A stretch of DNA of 46,347 bases from Didymodactylos carnosus (GCA_905250885.1 CAJNOQ010000570.1:1-46347); one strand, 5' to 3'. Positions 32,752 through 45,496 are shown, numbered from the stretch's first letter. The notes: generated by a model from the sequence alone, not told the origin. Made by a program: numbers and translations.

Positions 32752-35700
32752 ATGCCCAAACCATCGCGATCGGCATTCTATTTTTATGCCATAGACTATA
32801 AAAATCGTGTATCCCGATTAAATGGTCGAAATTTAACTATCCAAGAAGCAATTGAATCATGTTATGATGAATGGAAAAGTCTTCCTGATGAAGCTAAACA
32901 ACCGTATAAAGAGCGCTATGAAGAATGGCGTCTATTATATCGAACTGATCCGGATGCAGCTATGGCACAAACAACATTAGGTCCACTACCAGGGCAAAGA
33001 CAATATTACCCACCAACAAAATCAAGACCTGGTGGACCGCCATCGAAAACAAATGAAGAAAAAATGCTGCATGAAAGAGAAACACAACAAACATTGAACA
33101 AACGTGTTATACCATGTGAAGAATTACAAATTCATTATAATCGATTCAACATTGAAAAAGAATATTTGGCACACGATTATTTACCGCTAGATTTAAAAGA
33201 ATTATTACAAATGCCAATTTATCTGATTAATTTTCAGATTTTTTGTAAAATCGATGTGGAAGATGGTGGACAGTTTGTGCCGGCGGAAATGAGTGTTTTA
33301 AGTATGTGGTTCTAAGCTTTGTTTTAGATTGTAGATAAACTATATCGCTTTTATTCCAGGATACTCATTAAAAGAAGGTCCAACAACGTGGCGGCATGCA
33401 TTTATTAAACCGGAAAAAATTCCTCCTGGATACATGAGCGCGTGTCTCGAAATGTCAAAAACAAAACATGAAATTCCCATACGTGATTTTGAGAGTGCTG
33501 TTAATAACTATGGTCTTCTATATGAACAATTAAAATCGGTTGTGATGCCTTTCTCGTCAACATCAACGATGTCAAATAATGATGGTGGCAATGGAACAAG
33601 TTTTTCTCGAGGTAATAATGAAAATATGATGAACAGTTCAACAAGATCATCGAGAGGAGCACAAGGAACAGAACAACGTCAAAATGAAGATGATCGCACT
33701 AAAAGGCGGCAAAGACGATTAAACAAACCATGCGTCTTTTATCCAGCTGTTGAACACGAGCAAACAAATGCATTATTAGATTGGTTACAAGAAAAAGCTG
33801 AAAGTAAATATATTTCTAAGCAGTTTCGTGCTCTTCAAACTACTCTTGTATAAAGGTATTGACTTGCATATGTAAGAATGGTATCTGTATTTTTTGCTCA
33901 ACGGTTTGAGCTCCTATGTCTGAATGATTTTAAGAGTCAGAATTGAAATCGAATGCGACTACGTCGATTACACTGCGCAAATCTACTTTGTTTTATTTAA
34001 GGGACCCCTCCTTTTTTTTCATCTTGGCACATCGAGAGAGAAAGACCGATTGAGTTCAAATTCATACCAGAGATAGAATATTGGAAAAGTAAATCGAATT
34101 TTTGATTATTTCTTTCCAAGTTACGAGGTTTTCAAAGCCCAAATCCTAGATTTACCCTAGGGCTTTTATCATTATTTTTATATCTCGAGAAGGAAAGCTT
34201 ATAAACGAAAAGGGAAAATTCCCGTTCTGAGGTATTGTCCCAGATATCTGTAGTTATATTTTGGACTCGATTCGATGAAGTTTCCGGAGGGTCGTAATGG
34301 ACTCGAATGGAACCAGAGTTTTCCAGAAAACCCATAGAAGAACATGCCAGAAAATTCGTGGCAAAAATACATCGATTTTCTTTTTCGATATTCTATCTCT
34401 GTTATGAATTTGAACTTATTCGGGCTTTCGCTCTCAATCTGCTAAGAAAATGAGAAAAGAGGAGACGTGTCCTTAATTAGGTTCTTTTCGAGTACATGAT
34501 GTTTTTATACCTTTTTCTTCGTTCTGACGACCGATGATGACCTTCCTGTTACTTATATGAGTCGGTGGACAACGACTGATAGTAAATCATGCACACGAGA
34601 GTACATCCCTTTCTTATTATTCTTATTAGTACCAGACCTATTTTTATTGACATACGTGATGATTTATGTGAACTGTCTTCTCGATTTGTTTAGACAAAAA
34701 GCCGACTCGTGAAACACGTTTGGTTGATCGTTGTAGTATTGAAAGTTTAATAATGACATTAGCTCAATTGAAAAATCATCGTGTATCCACTGATGATTTA
34801 GATAAAACATTTCAAAATGCGGCTTATACATTTATGGTTGATCAACGATGTGAATATCATCAGCGACTTGGTAATTGTTGGTGTTCTGTGTCTCGGTGTC
34901 ATGCAGCCGCGAAATTAATTTCCACATATTTAACACAATTATATTATCCTAACCAACCGCAATTTCAACGTCAAGGAAAACGTCAATCAGCTGTCGTCTA
35001 TAATTCTTCATCATATTCTGAAAATAATTCGACAACAACAAGTCAACAATCATCACGTTCAGTAACGCCAACTAGTTCATTTGTCAAACCATTGTCAATA
35101 AATAATTCAATGGCTAACAGTGAAACATCTGATTCATTAGCGTCGTCTAATGATCACTTATTTACACAAGTTCGAAAACAAATGCCACCATCACAACCAC
35201 AACCAAATCGAACAAATTTAACACAAATACAAGAATATAAACAACGTTCGCAAGAGGATTTTGATGATACATATTCTATCCATTCAACATCAACATTATC
35301 TCACGAAAAACAAGCAAACTCAATCATTTCACCAAATGCTAGTATATATGATTCAATTGAAAGTCAACGAAATATGCCAATAATGAGAAAACAATCGTTG
35401 TTAAATGAAAATATGGGAAATAATAATCATTTTAATCGTTCATCCACAAGTAATATGGAACGTTTAATATTGTCTGGTTCAACTATGATGACTGCTGCTG
35501 TTGGTTTACCATCGTCTCCTGTATGTTCCGCTTTCTCGTCTTCCGCTACTTCTTCAAACGGCTATCATTCACCTCCAACACAAAATAATCGTCAGATATT
35601 ACCCGATAATGATTTCGAAGATGATACTGAAATAAATAACGATATGACTGATCTGAATACAAAACAACCGTTTTCATATAATCCAGTAATGAACTTAACA

Positions 35701-36036
35701 AACCGTTCAATGTACAAACAATCGTTATCAAATGTACCATTATCGAATACAAGCAATGAAGTGCAATTTTTAAGACCATATTTTGGTCCTAGTCAAAATA
35801 ATAATTGTACATTAATAAACGATATTTATAATAGGCAACATCAACAACAAGGATCCCATCATATTATTAGTCCAATTAGACACGCTGAAGAACAACAAAG
35901 CGAACAATCGTTTGTTGAAACAGAATCGGTTAATGGTGCACCAGCTGTAACAGTGGCCAATTTATCAATGACAAAACAAGTTTTATTAAAAGCAATACAA
36001 GATATTGATAAACAAATTCAACAACTTGGACAATAA
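32752..36036 (+). CDS. MAEL: Maelstrom homolog (HMG-like plus MAEL domain), piRNA pathway
   Basis: Maelstrom acts with Piwi proteins in transposon silencing in germline nuage and nucleus. Exons: 32752-33301; 33360 to about 33847; about 34694-36036. The first junction is clean (A|GTATGT..TTCCAG|GA, giving EMSVLRYSLKEGPTTWRHAF). The N-terminus is HMG-box-like (SAFYFYAIDY...DEWKSLPDEAKQPYKERYEE, residues ~5-65). The MAEL domain follows from ~115, with candidate E, H, H, C, H, C ligands in FVPAEMSV, WRHAFI, TKHEIPI, RCEYH and CWC. After ~430 comes a ~360-residue Ser/Asn/Gln-rich tail ending in a short helix (QVLLKAIQDIDKQIQQLG). The total of ~790 aa is nearly twice human MAEL. The second intron boundary is unresolved: exon 3 reads KKPTRETRLVDRCSIE and needs a phase-1 partner, but the best donor near 33848 is phase 0. 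That intron holds a MITE. Confidence 0.88.
34001..34472. mobile_element. TTAA-flanked MITE (piggyBac-like), 472 bp, in Maelstrom intron
   Basis: TTAA at 33997-34000 and at 34473-34476 bracket an element whose ~100-bp arms are imperfect inverted repeats. The left begins GGGACCCCTCC and the right, reversed, GGACACGTCTCC. Further in, both share gagttcaaattcat / agttcaaattcat and cagagatagaatat. There is no ORF from a transposase. TTAA duplication is the hallmark of piggyBac-type insertion. Confidence 0.82.
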
Positions 36037-37222
36037 AGATTTTTTTCTTCAATTATACATAATTATCCATTGAAACCAAACTAGTAGATATAGAAAAAGA
36101 CATTCTATGAACAAATGTGACTACTTTTTTGCCTGGTATTTTTTGTTTGTAAGTAGTTTTAATTTATTATTCAATTAGTCGAAGTGAACAAATTCATTCC
36201 TGCAAAAACATGTACGAAATTATAGTAAATAGACTTTGTTGGATGATCGGTTAGAAAGAAATGAGCAATTGTTCTCTTTTTTTTCGTGATTGATGCGTCT
36301 TTTCTTCTTTGTGATAAAAGAGTGTTGTCTTTGATACATTGAAACACTTATGAAAGTGCAGTGTTTTCTCTATTGTCTATGTTTTTCTTCTTTCTTTCGA
36401 GTCAGTTATTCTGAAGTGATATAAGATGAGCATAAGCGTCTTTTGGTTCGTTTATTCGGTGTTTTTGTACGAGAGGTTTTTTTTGATTTTTTTTTTGTTA
36501 AAAAACTGAATATTTTGTCAGATCGAACTCAACTATGATGAATAGTGCAAATATGGCTTTTTTTTTTGTTTGTTACTGTTTTTGATTGTATCATTTGTAT
36601 TGTAAGCCTGTGTGAATGAATGTTTGAAATGTTCATTCAGTAAGTGTATTTATTTTCTTTTTCTATGTTATTTTCGAGTTTACTTTTTTTTTCTGTTATT
36701 GTTAGTGAAGAAATAGGTTAACAAAAAGATTTTCTTCGAATATTTTTTTAAAGTGGAAACAGAATGCAACGGGTATTGTAGTAGGTCATAAATTCTTGCT
36801 TCCTCAAACGGGTATTCATGATTCTGACAACTTTTTCCACAAGAAAATACTTCTTTCTTGATCTGTCTTCATTGAAAATGTGCTTTTTTTGTCTTTTTGA
36901 ATGTCTTGCCGCAATAATGCAATAGACTGTTACGAAAACTATCACGTTATATGTATGGTTAGTGGAAAGTAACAAAGTTTACTTTTATGAAACTACAGTA
37001 CTAGTGAAAAAAGACGTTTTACTTTCGGACACCGATACTCGAGTGTTTTATAAAATTGGTTTGGACAAGTAAACTGCACGACTTCAAACCTAATGAGGTG
37101 TGATGATGCAACCTTTTTCTGTCATTCAATAAAGCGATAGTGACATGCATTTTCAGCTTATCTCTATCGAAAATATGTTTGTTCCTAACAGGGTTTATTT
37201 TTTATATTTTGTTTTGTTTCAG
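36037..37222. other. Maelstrom 3' flank and intergenic DNA, no gene seen
   Basis: T-rich, with many poly-T runs, probably the Maelstrom 3' UTR and spacer. No coding exon recognised. It ends with the pyrimidine-rich acceptor ttgttttgtttcag (to 37222) upstream of COX5A. Confidence 0.5.
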
Positions 37223-37266
37223 AAAATATATTGTTCTTACTTTATCTTGAATCGCGCTATTTAACC

Positions 37267-37798
37267 ATGGCTCATCTAGTTCGAGTCGGTTTACAGTGTT
37301 TTTCGTCACAGAAAACTCGTCTCATCTCTCTACCATTAAACAACAGTATGTTTAATCAACAGCAAACACGTTTAATGTCATCACATAAGAAAGAGACAGA
37401 TGAAGAATTTGATTCCCGTTGGGAAACTTATTTCAATCGTCCAAATATTGATGGGTGGGATATACGTCAAGGAATAAATCATATGCATAGACTCGATTTA
37501 ATACCAGAACCACGTATCATTATAGCATGTTTAAACGCTTGTAAACGTGTTAATGATCATTCATTAGCTGTTCGATATTTAGAAGCAATCAGACATAAAT
37601 CAACTCTAGGCTCAAAACAAATATGGCCATGGATATTACAAGAAATAGAACCAACACTCAAAAAACTTGGCGTATCAACACCAGAAGATTTAGGTGAGTT
37701 TTTCTATCTTAGACGAACCAGATGTAATTATCTTCTATTTCTTTTCTTTAGGTTATGATAAACCAGAATTGGCACTTAAATCTGTTGAAGAAGCGTAA
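37267..37798 (+). CDS. COX5A: Cytochrome c oxidase subunit 5A, mitochondrial precursor
   Basis: Nuclear-encoded subunit of respiratory complex IV on the matrix side. Two exons, 37267-37693 and 37752-37798, joined by a 58-bp intron (G|GTGAGT..TTTAG|GT), give 157 residues, close to the family length of about 150. Residues 1 to ~42 are an Arg/Ser-rich, acid-free presequence. The mature part has the family signatures ETDEEFDSRWETYFNRPNID, GWDIRQGINHMHRLDLIPEP, the ACKRVND stretch, and LKKLGVSTPEDLGYDKPELA. I chose the ATG at 37267; the frame is open further upstream but without an ATG. A strong acceptor (tttcag to 37222) lies 44 nt before the start. AATAAA at 37939-37944 is about 140 nt past the stop. 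Confidence 0.95.
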
Positions 37799-40700
37799 TA
37801 AACTATAAGAAACAGAACATTTTTAATGCTCTTTTTTCTTCTCTACTTATCCCATACGTACGTTGAAAATTTTGTTTTTTCTTTTGATTTTTCTTTTTTT
37901 GTTTGTATTTCATTGTAGTATAAAAGGATCCAGCATCAAATAAATTTTTTTCTCTTTCATATCCTAGGTTTATTTCGAAAACTGTTTTAATGAAGTAGGA
38001 TATTGATTACTACAAATTCTAATCCATCTTTCTTTCATATTGTTGTACAAATAATAGAATTTTATGTCTTTGACTGTCAACTGATCAGATTTAAATCTTC
38101 TGTAAGTTGTTTAAAATCTAGACAAAACTCATTGTTTTGAATCGAATTGATTCAGAAATTCAATGTGAAATATAATTTCTAAAGCAAAAAATCGTTAATC
38201 GTAGAGAATTCATTTTTATGTAGTAGTCACGAAAATGTAGCAAATCAAACACTTAACACTATGTGTCATAGCAAAGAGCTCTGGATTTTCATTAGAAAGA
38301 GTAAGTAGTCATGTTTAAGAGTAAACCTTTTTCTATCGATTATTTTTAGATCAAGTACCAAATGAAGCAACTCAAGTTTATCCGTCATTTTCTAAATTAA
38401 TAACATTTTTTTCTAGTTGGTCATCTCTGTTTCACAAATGATTATCATACTCTGTTACTGGTAAGTGTGAGATTATCTTATTTTCATTCAATCATACATT
38501 ATTTCATCCACACTATTTATAAATAAAAATCTCATTACAAATAATACAATATAACAAAATCAGAAAAACATGTGTAATTAATACATTAAAAGATTAGAGC
38601 AATTCGTTAAGACTATCTTTTCATCTTTGAATAGATACAAGTAGCCATATGAATTACGAACGAAACAACGAGAATGTAAAATATGAAGATGACTCTTTAA
38701 ATTTAGAGATTAAATGATGTTCAACAATAACCTCTTTTTTTTAGAAACAAGCTTAACATCCTTCACAAGTAAGAAGAGTAGGATGAATAAATGAGAAACT
38801 GAAATTTTTCACAACAATAATCTTACCATTTCGTACAATATAAGATATAGTTACGTTGTAGTTTTATTTATAATTTTCAGTATTTCTGCACCCTACTTCT
38901 TGTTGTTTGAAATTCTAGGAAATTCGAAAGACAAAACATTGTACAAGAACAATGGGCATCACTTAAAGTGAGATAAGTTTTACAATCATTGTGGTATAGA
39001 TGGCATGCATCTTGATTCGTTACACGAATATGAACAGGTGTGTTCTTAAAATATTTATTGTGTATTTTGTTACATGTATCGTTAGTGAGACAAATGTACA
39101 GATCGTGGTTTTAACGTACAATGATTTCAAGTAGAGTAGCAGTCTTTTTCTGGATTTTTGACCGAAAAAATGTTTTGTCCAATTCCTGTTTGGCATCGGT
39201 AAAGATCTACTTGAACGTCCACAAAGTCCTGATTGCACCACAGCATCAAAAGGGATTATAACTTATAAGTTAAAAAGACCTTGTTTATTTTGTTGGTGAA
39301 AGATCTTCTATTACCACTTTTCGTCGAAAGTTGAATCCCTTCTTCTGACTATAAAACAGCCGGAATCCGTATAAAGGCAACTGATATTGTATGAATGCTT
39401 AGTAAGAACAGTAAATACTAAACGAATGTCAACACTTGAGAAAAATAATTGACAACAACGACTACTTGAATAAATTAAGCGGAAAATTTAAAAGATGAAT
39501 AACAAATTAGAAAGAGAAATGAGACTAACCCCATCAGAAGTGGATAACCATGCTCCGTGAAAAAAGGACAGTTATGTTTATTATATACTCTTTTCTATTA
39601 GACTTGTTGAACGTGTATGTTAAACATGCTAGAAGAGTCGTTAATATTCCAGCTGTTTGCGTCTTTTTTTGTTTACTTCACTTGAACATTAAAAGTATAT
39701 GATGCAGAAAATTATTAATTTACATATGGATTAGAAATGACGAAAATATATGCAATTTAGTCAATTTTTTATTTGATTATGTCAAAGTTTAGGAGAATTT
39801 TCTAGTATATTTTATTTTTTCATATGAATTTTACTAAAACATACGTCAAAACCCTACTCCTACTACTAATCTAGTATTAGTAACTAAATTAATAAAAACT
39901 AAAACTATTCTAGTAGTAGTAACTAAATCTGTTCTTCGAAACTTTTAACTAAAGTTCACAAAATTACCATTTCTTTGTGAATAAGATGTTTGCTAGATAT
40001 AAACCTCTGTCGACAAATATCATTTTTAGATGATTCTTTTTCTAAAATTGATGAAAGATACAGTGTGTGTACATTTTCAGATGGATCTATTAGATTAACT
40101 TCTTTGTCTGTAAAGGTTAACAAGAATAGCGATTATTTAACGTTCGAACATATGTCGTTGATTGAATAATAGAGAGAAAGAAAAAATGTCTTTTATCCGA
40201 TTGTACATGGCTAAATTCAACAACAAAAAATATAAATATGATTATGAAATAAAAAAGGGTGTTAAAAGTAATTGGTCATATTTTCTAGTAAGATCTATTA
40301 CGTCGTTGGTAACATGATCTATTATTGAAATTGAGCAGTTCACGTAGATTGATGAAGAAAATAATGAGCTGATAATATTTGACTCTGTGAATTCTGTTGT
40401 GCTATCTCAATAAATTATATTTGAAATTAAATTGTGGATATAAATATTTTCAAAGTTCGTATGATGATCGAAAAGAAATCTTCAAAATAAAATCATTATA
40501 GATTTTTTTCAAGAAGCAATTTTTGTAAAATAAAATATTTTAAGTATAATAGAAAACTTTTCTAATGTTCTACAAAATGTTTATTCTAATTGTTTTACAG
40601 ATAAAATTTAAAAATGTGACTATTAAAATTTGTCATCCTTTTTCTTTCTTGTTTATTGAAAGAAAATTTTTCTTCTAATGTTTTTTTTTCATATTTTTTA

Positions 40701-40824
40701 AAAAATGTTATAGAACGTTAAAGTATACATTGTATGAAATCCATTCATGTTGAGTAAAAGTGATTGAGAATAGAAGAAAGGATTAACGAATCAGTGAAAA
40801 TAACAACAACAAGTAATAATAAAA
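37799..40824. other. COX5A 3' flank and intergenic DNA, no gene seen
   Basis: AATAAA at 37939-37944 is the likely COX5A polyadenylation signal. The short motif tagta(t/g)tagtaactaaat occurs twice near 39870-39935. Otherwise AT-rich with no exon-like frames on either strand. Confidence 0.5.
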
Positions 40825-43325
40825 ATGTCAAATGAAGCTAATTTAACAACGAATATTGAAAATATCTATGGTATTGGTTCATTTCGTCAATGTTCTGGAT
40901 TTCCATCAATTGTTCGAAATAATGGAGAAGAATCATCTGATTATATTTATGAGACAACATTGAATGGATGTATACAAATCTATAATTATTCAAAAAATAA
41001 ACGTTTAAAATTTTTTCAAGCATCACACGATATCATTGTACTTCTGTTATATAATAAACAATTGAAAAATATATTAACATGTTCTTATTCAGGAAAATTA
41101 GTTGTTTGGAATGAAAATTATGAAAAATTAATTGAATATCAAGCACGAATTAATCATGTTCATTATGGTACATGGACTAATAATGGTCAATTGATTTATT
41201 TGTGTTCAAGATTTGATGGTACAATTATTTCTTTAAAATATGAACAAAAAGAAAATTGTTTAATAGAAAATTGGTTACGTCATTGGTCAGTTGAAAATGA
41301 AGAAATTCATCCATTTGTTGAACATTCAACTCATTTAGCTCCACCAGTTGTTGATCAAGTTGAAACAAGTAATACTTATGTTGCAGGTTCAATTGGTTAC
41401 GAATGTGTACTATGTACGGATGATCAACGTTTATGGGCTATTCTTCAACGTTCACAACAACATGTAAAAATACATCAATTAAAAGCATCAAATGGTCAAT
41501 TAGAAAAAGAATTACAATTAGAACCGGCTAAAACAAGGCAAATGTATTTATGTTCAACGATAAATATACTCATTATTGAGAACTATTATGATATAACTAA
41601 ATCTTCATCTCGTTTTTCTGTTGGCTCAAATAAACGTTTAAATTCAACATCATCGTCAACAACAAGTTGTCGAGAATTTTTTGCCGTCGGTTTACAATCA
41701 GGTTTAATATTTATTATTGATGCTAGTCATTTAGAAATTTATTCGATAATCCGTGCAACCGGATCACCGCAAGCATTGATATGGTATAAAAATGATTTAT
41801 TAACAGTCGGTTATATATCGGGAACAGTAAATTTATGGAATTTAAATGGACAATTATTGGCCATTGGAGATGGAGCACCGACAATTGACATTTGCCATTT
41901 ACAATGGGAAAATGAAGAAAATAATTTGTTATGGATGGGAGGATACGTGTAAGTAAATGTTGTTTGAATGTTTCAACGTTTAGACGGAAATTTATTCTTG
42001 GTTTTTTATAACTTAACGAAATGTTTTGTATTTTTAGAGGTTTAGCATTAGTCAAAATTGAACAAGAAGATGAAGAACAAGAAGACGAAGATGATGAAGC
42101 AATGATCTCAAATGGTAATGTTATTTTTAGTTTGAACACAAGTACAGATTCTGGTTCATCATTAACATCATTAAAATATAAATTAATATTAACAACATTG
42201 ATTAAAAAATCTTATCATGAAACCGCTGGTTGTGGTTTATCTTATTTATCATCATCTGATCAAATAATATCGGGTGATTTAAGTGGTAATCTATACAATT
42301 GGCCATTAAATTCTTCTGAACCACGAAAACATTTATTAATTACAGATAGTATTCGATGTTTATCATCAATTAAAAATACAAATATTATATTTATTGGTAC
42401 ATTATCCGGTAACTTTTATATCTGTGATATTAATCATTCAGATGATTTTAATTTAATACATGATTTTAATACAGCCGTTATTTGTATGACATGGAATAAT
42501 GATTGTACACAATGTTTAATTGGATTAGCTAATGGTCATTTAGTCATTATGTATTATGAACAACAAGCTAGTCAACATCATTCAACACGTTCATTTTTAA
42601 TAACATCAGTTATATTACCATTATCAAAAGATAAAATTGTTCATATTCAACTAGTAGAAACTACAGGTATCCATTGTCTTGAACAGGAATTGGAAGCATG
42701 TACTTCTTCTACTAATGATCATTATCGTCCTGCAGAAATATGGAGTGTATGTTATAGTCCAAATGAATTATATTGTGCTACAAGTTCAGAAGATCAAACA
42801 ACAGCTATATGGAAAATAGATGATCTAATTAATTCTCATTATAATCAATTATCAAATTTACGTATTTCAAAAGCTATTTTAACTGGTCATACAACAGCTG
42901 TAACAAGTTGTTCATGGACATTATTTTTATCTGTAAATAAGTATCGTATATTAACGTGTGCTGATGATCGAACCGTTCGAATTTATAATGGATTAGAAAC
43001 GGATGATGAACATCACTATTGTTTTATTCAAATGATTAAAGCACCCGAAAATGTTTTTGGATGGTTTACTCTTACATATATTCAAATAGATTCTGAGAAA
43101 AATTTAATTTTATGTGTAACACAAAATGGTTATCTTATTATATGGAAATTATTGTTTGAAAATGAAGATTATGAAAATGCTGCATCAAAAGTTCATTTAT
43201 GTTTTAGTTCAAAAATACATTTTGGTTCATTGGAAGGTTTATGCTATGATAAAAGTGAACAACGATTGGCAACAATTGGAAGTGATTGTACAATAACCAT
43301 TCTTAAACTAAATTTAACAAATTAA
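40825..43325 (+). CDS. WD40-repeat protein, ~803 aa, no named family recognised
   Basis: Two exons, 40825-41948 and 42038-43325, join in frame (GT|GTAAGT..TTTTTAG|A, rebuilding GGYVGLALV) to give 803 residues. Recognisable repeat ends are SYSGKLVVWNENYEK, GYISGTVNLWNLNG, SGDLSGNLYNWPL, TSSEDQTTAIWKI and TCADDRTVRIYNG. They are spread over the whole length, so two beta-propellers, one per half, are likely. EIWSVCYSPNELYCATSSED is the most typical repeat. An acidic segment (EQEDEEQEDEDDE) directly follows the intron and may be the linker between the halves. No other domain, signal peptide or membrane segment is seen. It is probably a scaffold in a complex; the partner is unknown. Confidence 0.88.
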
Positions 43326-43586
43326 TCATTATTATTTTTTTTCTTATTTTTTATTAAACTTTTATTTGAGAAAATATGATAAACTAAAGCTAATATAAAT
43401 CTCATGTCATTCTTGCTTCGATACTCTCTTAAATATCTAGAAGGCCAGAATCGGACATTTTGTCCATTAACTTATTAATTTCTATCTTTTGAAACATATA
43501 ATCATTGAGGATCTGATATTGCATGAATTCTTTTACTCTCTATTTCATTTTTTAGATTGTCATTTATATTTTCAATCATAACGGAC
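43326..43586. other. Spacer between the WD40 gene and a TIR element
   Basis: AT-rich 3' flank of the WD40 gene; nothing further recognised. Confidence 0.4.
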
Positions 43587-44749
43587 CCTGCCAGATTTCA
43601 GAATTATACTAAATCAAACCCTTATCTATCAGGTTTTGTAGAGCTCGTCATGACGGATCTAACCATGTATCGAATGTATGTTCTTTCGTTGAAGTTAACG
43701 AGATTTGAGGATCCGAATGATTTTGGCTTGCAATGGATACTAACGTAAGAAGAAAGGTCCCTATTTCCTCGTAAGAAAGTAGAATGAAATGGTCTCTTAC
43801 TCATATTCTTGTACGGGAATGAAAACTCTGCAAATTGGGTATATAACGGTGTCTGACGGCTAGCTCTTCGAGAAAAATAAATCATTTACGTTAAAAAATC
43901 GATTGACTCCATTTTATGTGTGCAGCGAAATGCCCGTAAAATTTGAAGGAGATGCAGAATCAACTTTTCCTTTAGTCAGAAATTGCGTGAGTGTGACTTC
44001 TGTCTACGAAGTCTGAAACCGTGTGCCTTTATACAAAAAAATATTTTTAAAAAAACGTCATCCAAGATTGAGAATATGTCTGATTCGAACTTGTTTTTTT
44101 GTTGCTGGTTTCACTCGTCAACCAGTTCTAACATTGTATTCGTACTTAATCAAGCTTTTTTTCTGTATCTTTTAGTTTTGTGAGATAGTTTTTACTTTTC
44201 TCAATGATTCTTAAAGTGTTTGTTAATGCACGTAAGCTAAGCATACCAAATAAACAGGAAAACATACACGTCCTTAAAATATCATTCAATGAGAAGCTTG
44301 ACAATAAAATCTGGGTCTCTAATATCGATTATGCACTACGGTTGATACTTAGACTCGAAACAGGATCCTGGTTTGCTCATATCTTCCGAAGGTTAAATGT
44401 CCTGGATCCGGATCACATCTAGTTTAGTTAAATTATGAATAAAAATTTTGATTTGATTCATCTCAGAGAGAAAACAAATTTAAGACGTATATTAAGTGTC
44501 ATGTGTAAATATCGATATAAGATAGCGATCCAAATTTTATTTTCAAGTTTCTCATTGAATTTTATGGACGTGTATGTTTTCCTGTTTATTTCGCATGCTT
44601 AAAGCTTACGTGCATTAACAAACACCCTCAAATCTCGTTAACCTTAACGAATAAACCCACATCTGATACATGGTTAGATCCGTCACGACAAGCTCTACAA
44701 AACCTGATAGATAAAGGTTTGATTTAGTATAATTTTGAAATCTGGCAGG
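43587..44749. mobile_element. TIR element, 1.16 kb, ~240-bp arms, left arm split by a ~504-bp insertion
   Basis: The left end cctgccagatttca and the reverse complement of the right end are the same. The match continues through tatactaaatcaaa, ttatctatcaggttttgtag, gacggatctaaccatgtat and ttaacgagatttgag (left to about 43711, right from 44626). It then jumps on the left to 44216, continuing gtgtttgttaatgcacgtaa and aaataaacaggaaaacatac, while the right arm is contiguous. So about 504 bp (43712-44215) interrupts the left arm. No transposase ORF and no clear flanking duplication. The element ends 79 bp before the start codon of the DCN1-like gene. Confidence 0.78.
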
Positions 44750-44828
44750 ATTCTTACTAAATATTAATTTATCATTGTTTGTTTTTTTGTTGACTGATAT
44801 TATTTTATTTGGCATATTAATTTCAAAA

Positions 44829-45496
44829 ATGTCCACACGTAAAAATGAACGTGAAAAAAATGAAAAAATTCGTCAATTACGTGAAATATTGGGTGTTACT
44901 GAAGCACAAGCACGACCTTTATTAACACAAAATGATTGGGATCTACAACGAGCCATTAATTCACATTATGAAAGTTCAAACTTACAAGATCATTCATCTA
45001 ATACAGCATCACGTACCAATTATTCATCACAATCATCCAGTGGTGGCAGTAGTAGCAAATTTGATCGTAAAAAAATTGATCAATTATGGTCAAATTATTG
45101 TGATCCACATGATCATTCAAAAACATCTATAGAACAATTAATACGTTTACTTAAAGATTTAAATTTTGATCCAGGTAATAAAGTAAAACTAGAGATGAAG
45201 AAAAAAAAAAGAAAAATCATCATTTTTATTCATATTTTATTTCTTTTTAGTTGATCGTGAAACGTTAATACTATGTTGGAAATTAAATTGTGAAATACAA
45301 GGCGAAGTAAGAAAACAAGAATTTTTAAATGGTATGAATGAATTACAATGTGATACACTTGATAAATTACGTGAGAGAATAAAACAAATTAATCGTGAGA
45401 TTGATCATGATAATGAAAAATTTAAACAATTATATCTATATACATTCAATTTTGGACGATCATCGACACAAAAGAAAAATTTAGATCTTATACCAG
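44829..45496 (+). CDS. DCUN1D1: DCN1-like protein (DCUN1D1/2 type), 5' part
   Basis: DCN1-like proteins are scaffold-type E3 factors that promote NEDD8 attachment to cullins. Two exons are seen: 44829-45174 and 45251-45496 (CCAG|gtaata..tttttag|TT), ending in CCAG|gtattt, so the gene continues past the window or behind a long intron (the remaining 850 bp has no matching exon). A UBA-like domain spans residues ~8-48 (LREILGVTEAQARPLLTQND). A Ser-rich linker follows, and then the potentiating-neddylation domain begins at ~82 (FDRKKIDQLWSNYCDP, LCWKLNCE, KQEFLNGMNELQCDTLDKLR, then FKQLYLYTFNFGRS). The UBA plus PONY architecture fits DCUN1D1/2 rather than D3-D5. The C-terminal cullin-binding residues are not in the window. 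The 43587-44749 element is immediately upstream and may overlap its promoter. Confidence 0.9.

Noticed and set aside
41723-42139. 138-aa minus-strand ORF
   Set aside because: It is the antisense shadow of the WD40 gene; its Ser run is the complement of the acidic segment.
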